From contig JAZRWI010000055.1 of assembly GCA_045599645.1 (NCBI GenBank), positions 1-64,000 of the forward strand: a DNA stretch of 64,000 nt, read 5' to 3'. Below the pieces are notes generated by a model. It was not told where the DNA came from. It saw only the letters and a list, made by a program, of their open reading frames with translations, and searched no databases. Shown here piece after piece: positions 50,494-59,368 of this stretch; the first letter of the stretch is position 1; each line of letters opens with the position of its first letter. Origin of the DNA: RUG334 sp045599645. Its GTDB lineage: Bacteria; Muiribacteriota; Ozemobacteria; Ozemobacterales; Ozemobacteraceae. A program made the translations under genes and the position numbers.

Positions 50494-52371
50494 TCATTTG
50501 GATATTATTATTGGGAGGGAGCGGAGGTTAGTCAGGTGGGTGAAGCCTTGTGGTATGACGATTACTGGTTGATTGAGGTCTATTGTTGCTGTTGCAGTAT
50601 CGTTAGAAATCTGGACTTTTCCAGTCTGCTTAAACAATCCTTGAATACTCTGGAAACTGCGGTCGGTCGGGTAAATATTGAGCATTGGGGCGTTATCCAA
50701 ATCATAACCACCTTTTGAATATTCAAAAATGAACTCAGCAGGAATGAATGATATGTTTTTAATACGATTAACAGTGCTAAGAACAGGTGAAATAAACTGC
50801 TTTTTCACATCCGGGAAAGTCTGAAGATAAGCAAAGGCTTCAGATAATGGAATGAGCAGTCCTTCTATTTCTTCCTGCTCGTCATTCTGGCTTGGAATAT
50901 CAAGATTGCTATAATTATCTACTCTGCAAATTGCTTCCTGAAGAAGTTTTGGAAGAGTCTGCCCAGACTCTCTTGTGCGTTTTATATAGCTTTCGAGAAA
51001 ATCTTTGGAACTTAGATATACTCTGTAGGTTTCTGAAGCAGAAAGAACCATTTCGCTTTCAACCATATAAAAATCAGGTTCTGGAGTTATTGAAGAGCTT
51101 CCAATAATGAGATTCTGGAAATAAGACAGTGGAATTTCACTTTGCGGATTGGGATAAACTGCTTTGAGATTCTGGGACTGCTCTTTAGTAAGGTTATTGA
51201 CTTTAAGCTTGTGACTGGTGCCTATAAAGCCTTTTCTTGCCAAAGCAAGCGCCAATTTGTCTTTTTCTGTGTTTTGGAACTCAGAATTTAGTTCCGTTAA
51301 AAACAGATTATATTTATTCTTGTTGTGAGGAGCTATATATCTGATTTTTTCATGAGTTGATACTTCGTCATCTGAAATCTGCCAAACCTTAAAAAGGGCA
51401 GGGCACCCAGCAAGAAGTGGCTTTTGGAGAACTAATGAAACAGTTCCACCTTCGAGGTCTAAATTGGAAAAATAGTGAAGCTTGCCGTTCTGCCATATTT
51501 CAATCTGTCTATGGTCTGAATCTGGGCAACCATAAGCTAACAGAGTGTCTGCGCTCTGACAATTCAGGTTAAAAATGAAGCCGCAGGTTTCATTGCTTTC
51601 CTGTTCAGTCATATAGGTTGGAATAGTTTCTAATGAGCTTAATTCCGGCTTATCAGAATCTTTGCGCTTTATATAAATAGAAATCCTTTGCTCAAAGCTT
51701 CCTGATTGAAATATAAATGTATAGAAGCCTTCGGGGGAAGCAGGATGTATTACTGTTTCAAAATTTGCTAAACCGTCTGAATCTGTTGTTACAACACGAT
51801 TTATAGTTGTTAAGCCTGATGGGGCAATCAGTTTGACTCTGACAGGAATCTTAAAAATGCTGAGACCTGTCTTTTTATCTACTGAAGCTAATTTAAACAA
51901 AACCTTGCTGCCGGTATAGAGCTGGTTTTCAGGTGGCTGGACCACGATGGCCCTTTCCCTTTTAACAGGAATTTCGCAGGTGAGAATTGGTTTGTCGACT
52001 CGCTTGTCAGGGTAAAGAACAGCTTTCACTGTTGTGTAATCAAGTTCTTCAGGAAACTCACATGAGCAGGTATATTTGCCCGGCATAGCAAAGGTAAGCG
52101 GAACATTGGCTTCACGTGTTGTCCCGTCAGCTAATGGCATTATGAATTGCATTCCGAGATTGATCTTAGATTCAAAGGTGCGCTGGCCATCTATTTCCTT
52201 GAATATATTAACAAGAAAATCCTGACGAATACCTGGGGTAATGTTGCCATCAGTTGATATAATAGCTGTATATATGTCGGCAGGCGAAATATGACGCCAT
52301 GGGTCATTCAGCTGCATTGCTAAATAACCGGCTATTACTATCGCTAAAATTAATGATATATTTTTACCCAT
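50494..52371 (-). CDS. Exported protein with an alpha-2-macroglobulin MG2-like domain
   Basis: The N-terminus is a signal anchor (ISLILAIVIAGYLAMQL). Residues about 165-245 read PPENQLYTGSKVLFKLASVD, then PVRVKLIAPSGLTTINRVVT and TDSDGLANFETVIHPASPEG, a beta-sandwich like the MG2 domain of bacterial alpha-2-macroglobulins. The remaining 380 residues have no thioester motif or bait region that I can see. The 625-residue length is far below full macroglobulins (about 1500 or more). It may be a short MG-domain envelope protein. A weak promoter (TTGACT-N18-TAACTT) ends 6 nt before the ATG and is divergent from recD2. Confidence 0.6.
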   Translation of the reverse strand: MGKNISLILAIVIAGYLAMQLNDPWRHISPADIYTAIISTDGNITPGIRQDFLVNIFKEIDGQRTFESKINLGMQFIMPLADGTTREANVPLTFAMPGKYTCSCEFPEELDYTTVKAVLYPDKRVDKPILTCEIPVKRERAIVVQPPENQLYTGSKVLFKLASVDKKTGLSIFKIPVRVKLIAPSGLTTINRVVTTDSDGLANFETVIHPASPEGFYTFIFQSGSFEQRISIYIKRKDSDKPELSSLETIPTYMTEQESNETCGFIFNLNCQSADTLLAYGCPDSDHRQIEIWQNGKLHYFSNLDLEGGTVSLVLQKPLLAGCPALFKVWQISDDEVSTHEKIRYIAPHNKNKYNLFLTELNSEFQNTEKDKLALALARKGFIGTSHKLKVNNLTKEQSQNLKAVYPNPQSEIPLSYFQNLIIGSSSITPEPDFYMVESEMVLSASETYRVYLSSKDFLESYIKRTRESGQTLPKLLQEAICRVDNYSNLDIPSQNDEQEEIEGLLIPLSEAFAYLQTFPDVKKQFISPVLSTVNRIKNISFIPAEFIFEYSKGGYDLDNAPMLNIYPTDRSFQSIQGLFKQTGKVQISNDTATATIDLNQPVIVIPQGFTHLTNLRSLPIIISK

Positions 52372-52412
52372 AGCCGAAAGTTAGCATTTATTATGGTTGT
52401 AAGTCAATGGTA

Positions 52413-52441
52413 TTGGAATGAATCGTTTAATATGCTAGTAT
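52413..52441 (+). promoter_or_regulatory. Promoter giving a leaderless recD2 transcript
   Basis: TTGGAA (52413-52418) and TAGTAT (52436-52441) are 17 bp apart, with TGC before the -10; the GTG start at 52448 comes 6 nt later. Confidence 0.65.
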
Positions 52442-52447
52442 ATATTT

Positions 52448-54622
52448 GTGAATAATGACAGTATTACAGTAACTATTGAACGTATAACCTTTGCCAATGA
52501 GCAGAATGGTTACCACGTGTTGAAGGCCTCCGGGCGCGATTATCCGAATGGTGTTACGCTAGTCGGTAATTTTTGCATGATTCAGCCGGGCGAGGAAATA
52601 AAGGCTTACGGAACCTGGGCTTGCCATCCGACTTTTGGTATGCAATACCAGACTTCTCATTATACCGTTCTTAAACCTGCTACTTTAAAGGGAATAGAAA
52701 AGTTTCTTGGTTCCGGACTTATTAAAGGTATTGGACCAGTTACTGCTAAGAAGCTTGTAAAAACCTTTGGCATAGATACACTTGAAATAATAGAAAACAA
52801 TCCGGAAAAGCTTGCCGAGTGTCCGGGAATCGGGCCTAACAAGGCTGACAAAATTTCTCAGGGCTTCTTTTTGCATCGCTCCATACAGGATATTATGGTG
52901 TTTCTGCAAGGACACGGTATTTCTACTGCTTATGCGGCTAGAATCTTTAAACGATACGATAAGGAAGCAATTAAGAAGGTATCTGAGAACCCGTACATAC
53001 TTGCCGATGAAATTCCTGGCATTGGTTTTAAGAAAGCTGATGACATTGCCGGGGAATTTGGCATAATCGGAAATGACCAGCGACGTGTGACTGCCGGTAT
53101 ATTTTATACCCTGAATTCTGTGAATAAAGACGGACATCTGTTTTTGACCGGTGAAGAGCTTTTTAAGCTTGCTGGTGAAACCCTGGGAATAAATGATGAA
53201 ATAATTGTTTCTAATGCCTTGAATCAGTTGGTTTCTTCTAAAAAAGTTATACTGAAGGAATACAATGATAAAAAGCTTTATTACCTTCCCACAAACTATT
53301 ATTCAGAAGCTAAGAGCGCTTATTTTGTAAAGCGCCTTGTTTCCTGTGTAAGGAATATTCCAAGGGAACAACTGGCAGCAGTCTTAGATCAGGCTATGGA
53401 ATCTCATGGCTTAAAACTGAGTGATATCCAGCAGTTTGCGGTAGAAACATCACTTACTAAGGGCTTTGTTATTATTACTGGCGGCCCCGGCACTGGGAAG
53501 ACAACTACATTAAAGGCAGTAGTAATGGCTCACAAGGCTATGGGACATAAGGTTCTTCTGGCCAGTCCTACTGGAAGAGCGGCAAAGAGATTGGCAGAAG
53601 TATCAGGCTTTGATGCCTCTACTATTCATAGATTGTTGAAATACGACCATCAGAACCATGGCTTCAAATACAACCACGAAACTCCATTAGATTGTGATGT
53701 GCTTATTATAGATGAAGCTTCAATGGTTGATATGAACCTGTTTTATTCTGTTGTTCAGGCTGTTCCTCAAAGAGCTTCACTTGTGATGGTAGGTGACGTG
53801 GACCAGCTGCCTTCAGTTGGTGCAGGCCTTGTTTTGAATGAACTTATCCGTTCCGGGATTGTTCCTACTGTAACATTAGATACAATCTTCAGACAGGCTG
53901 AAACCTCTGATATTATTAAGAACGCTCATCTTATCAATAAAGGTAAGATGCCAGTTCTTACTGTTCCTGATGGAAAGTCAAAAACTGACTGTTATTACCT
54001 TCAGGCTGAACCAGTAGACAAGGTAATTGATTTATTAAAGAATGTGGTTGCCAGGAGTCTGCCGAAAAAATTTGGTTATGTACCTATAAGAGATATACAG
54101 GTATTGACTCCTATGAACAGAGGACCTCTTGGTGCTGTTGCATTGAACAGTGTTTTGCAGGAAATACTTAATCCGTCATCTTCTGATAAGGCAGAAATCG
54201 CGCATGCTGGCAGAATTCTGAGAGTAGGCGATAAAGTTATTCAATTAAGAAATAATTATGATCTTGATGTATTCAATGGTGATATCGGTGTTATTACTGC
54301 CATAGACACTGAGGAACAGGAAGTCACTATTGACTTCCCGCAGGGTACAGTTGCTTTCCAGAGTGCTGATTTTGTAGATCTCGCACATGCTTATGCTGTA
54401 ACAATACATAAGTCACAGGGTAGTGAGTATCCCGCTGTTGTCATGATTACGCATACTCAACATTATATGATGCTTCAGCGCAATCTTGTATATACTGGCC
54501 TGACCAGAGCCAAGAAGACAATGGTATTTCTTGGTACACAGAAGGCTATTAGTATAGCTGTGAACAACAATAAGATAAAAGCTCGCAATACTATTCTGGC
54601 TGAGCTGCTGAAGGAAGCTTGA
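52448..54622 (+). CDS. recD2: ATP-dependent 5'-3' DNA helicase RecD2
   Basis: The 724-residue protein has the RecD2 plan. An OB-like start is followed by tandem helix-hairpin-helix motifs (GLIKGIGPVTAKKLVKTFG and AECPGIGPNKADKISQGF). A superfamily I helicase core follows, with Walker A GGPGTGKTTT (residues 345-354), DVLIIDEASMVD, and the closing HAYAVTIHKSQGSEYPAVVM. RecD2 works in repair outside RecBCD. It starts with GTG and no Shine-Dalgarno. Its last codons and stop run into a heptamer array, so the array may have replaced the original 3' flank. Confidence 0.93.
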   Translation: MNNDSITVTIERITFANEQNGYHVLKASGRDYPNGVTLVGNFCMIQPGEEIKAYGTWACHPTFGMQYQTSHYTVLKPATLKGIEKFLGSGLIKGIGPVTAKKLVKTFGIDTLEIIENNPEKLAECPGIGPNKADKISQGFFLHRSIQDIMVFLQGHGISTAYAARIFKRYDKEAIKKVSENPYILADEIPGIGFKKADDIAGEFGIIGNDQRRVTAGIFYTLNSVNKDGHLFLTGEELFKLAGETLGINDEIIVSNALNQLVSSKKVILKEYNDKKLYYLPTNYYSEAKSAYFVKRLVSCVRNIPREQLAAVLDQAMESHGLKLSDIQQFAVETSLTKGFVIITGGPGTGKTTTLKAVVMAHKAMGHKVLLASPTGRAAKRLAEVSGFDASTIHRLLKYDHQNHGFKYNHETPLDCDVLIIDEASMVDMNLFYSVVQAVPQRASLVMVGDVDQLPSVGAGLVLNELIRSGIVPTVTLDTIFRQAETSDIIKNAHLINKGKMPVLTVPDGKSKTDCYYLQAEPVDKVIDLLKNVVARSLPKKFGYVPIRDIQVLTPMNRGPLGAVALNSVLQEILNPSSSDKAEIAHAGRILRVGDKVIQLRNNYDLDVFNGDIGVITAIDTEEQEVTIDFPQGTVAFQSADFVDLAHAYAVTIHKSQGSEYPAVVMITHTQHYMMLQRNLVYTGLTRAKKTMVFLGTQKAISIAVNNNKIKARNTILAELLKEA

Positions 54623-54886
54623 AGCTTGAAGCTTGAAGCCTGAAGCCTGAAGCTTGAAGCTGGAAGCCTGAAGCCTGAAGCCTGAAGCCTGAAGCTTGAA
54701 GCTTGAAGCTGGAAGTTGGAAGCCTGAAGCCTGAAGCTTGAAGCTGGAAGCTGGAAGCCTGAAGCTTGAAGCTTGAAGCTGGAAGTTGGAAGCCTGAAGC
54801 CTGAAGCTTGAAGCTGGAAGCTGGAAGCCTGAAGCCTGAAGCCTGAAGCTTGAAGCTGGAAGCTGGAAGCCTGAAGCTCGAAGCCA
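54609..54886. repeat. Heptanucleotide array, units AAGCTTG/AAGCCTG/AAGCTGG
   Basis: About 39 head-to-tail 7-bp units start inside the last codons of recD2 and run to about 54886. Variants are AAGCTTG, AAGCCTG, AAGCTGG and AAGTTGG. Longer blocks of units are themselves repeated in the same order, so the array grew by duplicating multi-unit blocks. A 98-codon minus-strand frame through it is only a by-product. Confidence 0.95.
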
Positions 54887-54976
54887 AAAGCTAATAGCTA
54901 AAAGCAGAATTAGACGAACTTTGACATCTACTTGTAAAATATATCAAGTTTTTTTGAAAAAAAATTTGTGCCCCCC

Positions 54977-55005
54977 TTGACGCTTTATAATTTTATCAGT
55001 AAAAT
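54977..55005 (+). promoter_or_regulatory. Sigma70-type promoter of the Gly/Ala-rich membrane protein gene
   Basis: TTGACG (54977-54982) and TAAAAT (55000-55005) are 17 bp apart. The leader of about 75 nt ends in GGGGGT before the ATG. Confidence 0.6.
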
Positions 55006-55086
55006 TAAATTAACAATGGTAAGGGTACACAAACCCATGACCCAAATTATAAGTTTAATAAGTTTCATACTTGGGGGTATTATAAG

Positions 55087-55977
55087 ATGAAAAGGGCTAA
55101 AGTTTTACTTTGCATGGTTCTCTCATTACTCATGCTCGTAGACTACACTGTTTTCCAGCCTGCTCCAGCATTCGGTTCTATTAAGGAAAAGATTCAGTCT
55201 CTCGACAAGAAGAGCGTTCTTGTTGGTGGTGCTGTAGGTGTTGCTGCTGGTGCTGGTATTGCACTTGCTGCTCCAGCTATTGGTGGCGCTATTGCTAGTG
55301 CTGGTGGAATTGCTGGCGTTGGTTCAGCTATCGTTGGTGGCGTTGCTGCTATCGGCGGCGGTGTTCTTGGTGCTGTATCTGCATTCGCAGGTGCTATAGG
55401 TTCAGCTATTGGTGCCGTAGGTGGCTTCATTGCTGGTATCTTCACAAGCCCACTCTTTATACCTGCATTAGTTGTTGTAGGTGCTTGTGTTGCTGGTTAC
55501 TTCATCTACAAGAAATATAAAGAAAAGAAAGCAAAAGCTGGCGAAGACAATTCAGTTCTTCCAGAATCTGAAACTCTCACCATCACACCAGGTGACTACC
55601 AGATGTCTAGCGTAATTCCTGCTGGCGAAGAAGAACCTGTAAACGTTGGTGCTGCTGGTTGCGAAATCATCACAATCGGTACTGCAAATTCAGTAACTGT
55701 TTCAGACGATATCCCAGCTGCTGCTGCTCCAGAAACTGTTTCAACAACTCTCAGCGCTGCTGAAGAAGCTGATGCTTCTGGTGCTGTTACCACTACTGAA
55801 AGTAAATCTCTCAAAGCTGCTCATGATCGTTATATCGAAGCCTATCAGAGATATACTAACCTCGTAACTAATAGCGGCGGAGCTAATGGTAACGACGTTC
55901 AGGCTGCTCTTGAAGAATACAGAGAAGCTTATAACGAATACGAAACCCTTCGTGCTACTGGCGCTGTTAACAATTAA
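55087..55977 (+). CDS. Exported Gly/Ala-rich membrane protein of unknown function
   Basis: A signal peptide (LLCMVLSLLMLVDYTVFQPA) precedes a 100-residue stretch built of Gly, Ala, Ile and Val (GAVGVAAGAGIALAAPAIGG and similar). Such stretches form glycine-zipper membrane helices, as in pore-forming or outer-membrane insertion proteins. A normal helix (LFIPALVVVGACVAGYFIY) and a basic stop KKYKEKK follow, then an acidic, Ala/Ser-rich tail and a helical end with AYQRYTNLV. Codon use in the Gly/Ala stretch is even, suggesting strong expression. No family recognised. Confidence 0.65.
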   Translation: MKRAKVLLCMVLSLLMLVDYTVFQPAPAFGSIKEKIQSLDKKSVLVGGAVGVAAGAGIALAAPAIGGAIASAGGIAGVGSAIVGGVAAIGGGVLGAVSAFAGAIGSAIGAVGGFIAGIFTSPLFIPALVVVGACVAGYFIYKKYKEKKAKAGEDNSVLPESETLTITPGDYQMSSVIPAGEEEPVNVGAAGCEIITIGTANSVTVSDDIPAAAAPETVSTTLSAAEEADASGAVTTTESKSLKAAHDRYIEAYQRYTNLVTNSGGANGNDVQAALEEYREAYNEYETLRATGAVNN

Positions 55978-56002
55978 CATACCCATAAACTTATAAAGTA
56001 TG

Positions 56003-56036
56003 AAAATGCCACTCGTAAGAGTGGCATTTTTTTTTG
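56003..56036 (+). terminator. Rho-independent terminator
   Basis: AAAATGCCACTC pairs with GAGTGGCATTTT around GTAA, with a following T-run. Confidence 0.92.
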
Positions 56037-56088
56037 CTTTTTTTTCAAATATGTTATATAGTATAACCCTACAAAAAAGAGGTTAGAA

Positions 56089-58686
56089 ATGACAGAAAAA
56101 TCTACATTATGGAATACGCTTGAAGGCAATCCTGCATATAGTGAATATCTAATGCGGGCTTTCAAGTTGTACGAAAAAAGAAAAACTCCTGAAAGTCACG
56201 ATGGTGTGAGTATGCTGGAATTCGCAGTTGGCCACTGCACAGACGTAAAAGTTATACAATATATGGCCGAAAACAATTTTTGGCACTGCAAGGGCGAACC
56301 CTTTGATTTTGGTATTGCTGCCAGCGCCATTCTAAATCCAAATGAAAAGATATTAGAATATCTAATTACCCAGGGACTTGATCTTGAAGAAGATAAAGAA
56401 CATGGTTGCGGTCCATTGCACATTGCTTGCGCAGATAATACTAACCCAAAGGTTATAAAAACTATTATAAAAGCTGGTGCAGATATAAATCTCCGTGAAA
56501 CAGAAACAGGTGTAACTCCTTTTCTTATGGCTGCTTCCAAGAATACTAACCCGCAGATACTAAAGGTTTTAAAGAAAGCTGGGGCAGATGTTTTCGCCAA
56601 GACCAATGACGGTAAAAATGCTCTTCACATTGCTGCCCAGGAAAATAACAGCGCTGAAATTCTTGAAACCTTAATCGGTTTTGGTATTGATGTAAATGAA
56701 GAAGACAACATGGGTTGTACACCATTTATGTATGCTGTAACTAAGCCCGATGTGGAAATATTCAAGACTTTGATAAAATACGGTGCACGTCTTATAACAA
56801 AAGATAAGCTAGATCAGAGTCCGTTGTTTTATGCTGCTTATATGAATACAAATCCTGTTGTCGTAAGAACGATGATCAGAATTGGGTATCCAATAAATGC
56901 AAAGAACAAAGAAGGCAGAACTCCTTTGATGTATTCCAGCCTTAACATAAATGATGAAATAGCTGGAATACTTATTGATAACGGTGCAGACGTAAATGCA
57001 GAAGATTCTACTGGGAAAAAGGCGTTTTGCTATGTATTAGAGCAGACACAGAGTACAAAGGTAGTAAAGAAGCTGGCTGCTTTAAGTAATTTTGCCAATG
57101 ACGAACATGTAAGATGGTTGTTTCTTGCTGCTACAGCTGGTTATAATAACCTGATGATGCTTAAGTATGTTATTAAGCTCGGTGCTGATATTCATACCAA
57201 AAACTCTGATAACCGTTCTGTATTGCATTTTGCTGCTTCTTCAACTACTGATATAAAGGTTTTGCAATACCTTGTTAAATCCGGTCTTGATGTAAATGCT
57301 TTTGATGATATCAAGGCTACTCCATTCCTTTATGCTGCGAGAGGAAATCACCGTCCGGAAGTATTGATGGAACTTCTTCGTCTTGGGGCAAATCCTCATA
57401 TTAAACATAATGATGGCCGTAGTGCACTTCATATTGCTTGTGAACAGAATCCTTCAGTGACAGCTGTTGAATTCCTGGTTAAATCAGGTCTGTTTGATAT
57501 TAACAAAAAGGATGACTTGGGATTTTCACCATTCCTGTATTCTACAGCTAATCCAAATATATGCATTATGAAAATGCTGGTTAGGAATGGCGCTGATATT
57601 AAGGCTACTGATACTGAAGGCTGTAATGCTCTGTGCATAGCGGGTAGTAATGCTCAATCACCAGAATTTATTGATTACCTTGTTGATGAATTACATCTTC
57701 CTATAGATTCTAAGGGGAAGGGTGGATACGATGCTATTTATTACTGCGCTTTCAACAACATATCCTTAGCAGTAATGAACAGTCTTGTGGAACATGGTGC
57801 AGATATTTTTAGATTTTATCAGAACGGCATGAATCTTTTGATGATTGCTTCAAGATTTAATATTAATCCTGATGTTGTAAGATATTTGGTAAATAAAGGA
57901 ATAAAAATTGATCTTCGTTCACGCGAACCAGAGGTTGACGAAGAAATTCCACCTGATGCTGTAAAAGCTGATGTAATAAAGCAGCTTGAAGCTGAAGAAG
58001 AAGCCGAAAAACATAAGAGGTTTGTACCTTATAGGGATAGCTACAAAAAGGGTACAACAGCTATTATGCACGCAGCCTGCAATATTAATATTGAAGTCCT
58101 TGAAACTTTAATAGAGCTCGGAGCAAATATCCATGATCATGACAAGTCTGGTAGGGATTTGCTTAATTATGCTGCAGGCTCCAATGAAAATCCTGTAATT
58201 CCGAAGATTTTGATTTCTAAGTATGGATTCAGAGCTAATCGTATAGATGAAAATGGCTCTACTGCTGTTTTCGATGCTGCTATGAATACAAATATAGAAG
58301 TGTTAAAGAGTATCCTGGAATATGGTGGTGACCTGGAAGCTCTTGCATTAGGCAATGTTACACCATTGATAATAGCATCAATAGTTAACCCGAACCCTGA
58401 AATGGTAAAATTTTTATTGGAACAGGGTCTTTCTGTTCATGACACAGATGAAAGCGGTATGACACCACTGCTTCATGCTGCAGCTACTGGTGATAATCCA
58501 GAAGTCTGCGAGGTTTTGATTGCTGCTGGTGCAAGCATTTATGATGAAAATGCACAGGGCAACAACGCAATAGCACTCGCTAGAACTAATCCAAATCCAG
58601 CGATGTATCCGACCATCATGAAGTATGCCTCAATGAACGTAGCCGCAGCTTCAACACCAACCCCAGAAGACACTATAATTAATTAA
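56089..58686 (+). CDS. Large ankyrin-repeat protein
   Basis: The 865-residue protein has about 20 ankyrin repeats end to end, for example GCGPLHIACADNTNPKVIKT, NALHIAAQENNSAEILETLI and GMTPLLHAAATGDNPEVCEV. Many repeats carry an Asn-Xaa-Asn/Pro insertion (NTNPKVI, NPNPEMV), making them slightly longer than the 33-residue consensus and very uniform. A charged helix (about 620-645, KQLEAEEEAEKHKR) interrupts them. It has no signal peptide or membrane helix, so it is cytoplasmic unless secreted by another route. GAGGTT precedes the ATG. The stop runs into a short CATAATT array. Confidence 0.9.
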   Translation: MTEKSTLWNTLEGNPAYSEYLMRAFKLYEKRKTPESHDGVSMLEFAVGHCTDVKVIQYMAENNFWHCKGEPFDFGIAASAILNPNEKILEYLITQGLDLEEDKEHGCGPLHIACADNTNPKVIKTIIKAGADINLRETETGVTPFLMAASKNTNPQILKVLKKAGADVFAKTNDGKNALHIAAQENNSAEILETLIGFGIDVNEEDNMGCTPFMYAVTKPDVEIFKTLIKYGARLITKDKLDQSPLFYAAYMNTNPVVVRTMIRIGYPINAKNKEGRTPLMYSSLNINDEIAGILIDNGADVNAEDSTGKKAFCYVLEQTQSTKVVKKLAALSNFANDEHVRWLFLAATAGYNNLMMLKYVIKLGADIHTKNSDNRSVLHFAASSTTDIKVLQYLVKSGLDVNAFDDIKATPFLYAARGNHRPEVLMELLRLGANPHIKHNDGRSALHIACEQNPSVTAVEFLVKSGLFDINKKDDLGFSPFLYSTANPNICIMKMLVRNGADIKATDTEGCNALCIAGSNAQSPEFIDYLVDELHLPIDSKGKGGYDAIYYCAFNNISLAVMNSLVEHGADIFRFYQNGMNLLMIASRFNINPDVVRYLVNKGIKIDLRSREPEVDEEIPPDAVKADVIKQLEAEEEAEKHKRFVPYRDSYKKGTTAIMHAACNINIEVLETLIELGANIHDHDKSGRDLLNYAAGSNENPVIPKILISKYGFRANRIDENGSTAVFDAAMNTNIEVLKSILEYGGDLEALALGNVTPLIIASIVNPNPEMVKFLLEQGLSVHDTDESGMTPLLHAAATGDNPEVCEVLIAAGASIYDENAQGNNAIALARTNPNPAMYPTIMKYASMNVAAASTPTPEDTIIN

Positions 58687-58853
58687 TAATTCATAATTCA
58701 TAATGCATAATTATTTTGTTTATAGCAGTGGATGCAGAATGGTGATTTAATACGCTATTGGCTGTTGGCTATTAGCTTTTAGCCGAGAAAACAGCAGTTG
58801 CTTGCTATGGGTATCAATTGCCAGTTGATAGTGCAGGGCAAACCTCCCTTGGT
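58687..58853. repeat. Intergenic repeat mix behind the ankyrin gene
   Basis: Three or four CATAATT/CATAATG units follow the stop codon directly. A segment of the GGCTATTAGC/GCCGAGAA family lies at about 58755-58795. No gene is seen. Confidence 0.6.
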
Positions 58854-59023
58854 CCCTCCTTAAAAGAGGCTGTCTAAAAACTCGATTTTATGCATTCAAA
58901 ACAAGTTTCTTCTAAAATCAAAACCCTCCCTACCCTCCCTTAAAAAGGGAGGTTTTTAGGAATCTACTGTACATCGGGATTTTTACAAATTTCTAGTTTT
59001 GGGACAGCCTCTAAAAAGGAGGG
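58854..59023. mobile_element. MITE-like 170-bp element with 21-bp terminal inverted repeats
   Basis: The left end CCCTCCTTAAAAGAGGCTGTC and right end (revcomp CCCTCCTTTTTAGAGGCTGTC) are inverted copies differing only in three central bases. Inside is a second hairpin (CCTCCCTTAAAAAGGGAGG). There is no coding frame. Similar ends occur at 32195-32295. I see no clear target duplication. Confidence 0.6.
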
Positions 59024-59113
59024 TTAAGACATCCTCACTTAAAATTTTACAATCTAACTTTCGCATAGCACTAAAGTTGCTTAAAGCAGTAGAAACTAAA
59101 ATAAACAAATAAT

Positions 59114-59212
59114 TCTCCATTCTCCATTCTCAATTTTCCATTCTCCATTCTCCATTCTCCATTCTCAATTCTCCATTCTCAATTCTCAATTTTCCATTCT
59201 CAATTCTCAATT
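59114..59212. repeat. Heptanucleotide array, units CCATTCT/CAATTCT
   Basis: About 14 units of 7 bp, either CCATTCT or CAATTCT (some with TTT), stand head to tail. The complement (GAATTGA/GAATGGA) also occurs at 40528-40557. Confidence 0.9.
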
Positions 59213-59260
59213 CAGGTATTAGCAGCGAGTATTTCGAAGCAGCAGAAAAACAAAACAATC

Positions 59261-59322
59261 AATTATGCATTATGAATTATGCATTATGCATTATGAATTA
59301 TGAATTATGAATTATGCATTAT
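59261..59322. repeat. Heptanucleotide array, units ATTATGC/ATTATGA
   Basis: About nine 7-bp units, the reverse complement of the CATAATK class, lie 46 bp behind the stop codon of rsmD. Confidence 0.9.
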
Positions 59323-59368
59323 ATCTAGGCTGGTTAGGTGGCACCAATTTCAATATGGAGAGTATGGA

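Noticed and set aside
54591..54887. A 98-codon minus-strand frame reading SSFKLQASGFRLPA-type repeats
   Set aside because: It is produced by the 7-bp array (three units make a 21-bp, 7-residue period). It has no ribosome binding site and overlaps the recD2 end.
58854..59023. Intrinsic terminator of the ankyrin gene
   Set aside because: The inverted ends are 170 bp apart and lie about 170 bp behind the stop; the structure fits a small mobile element better.
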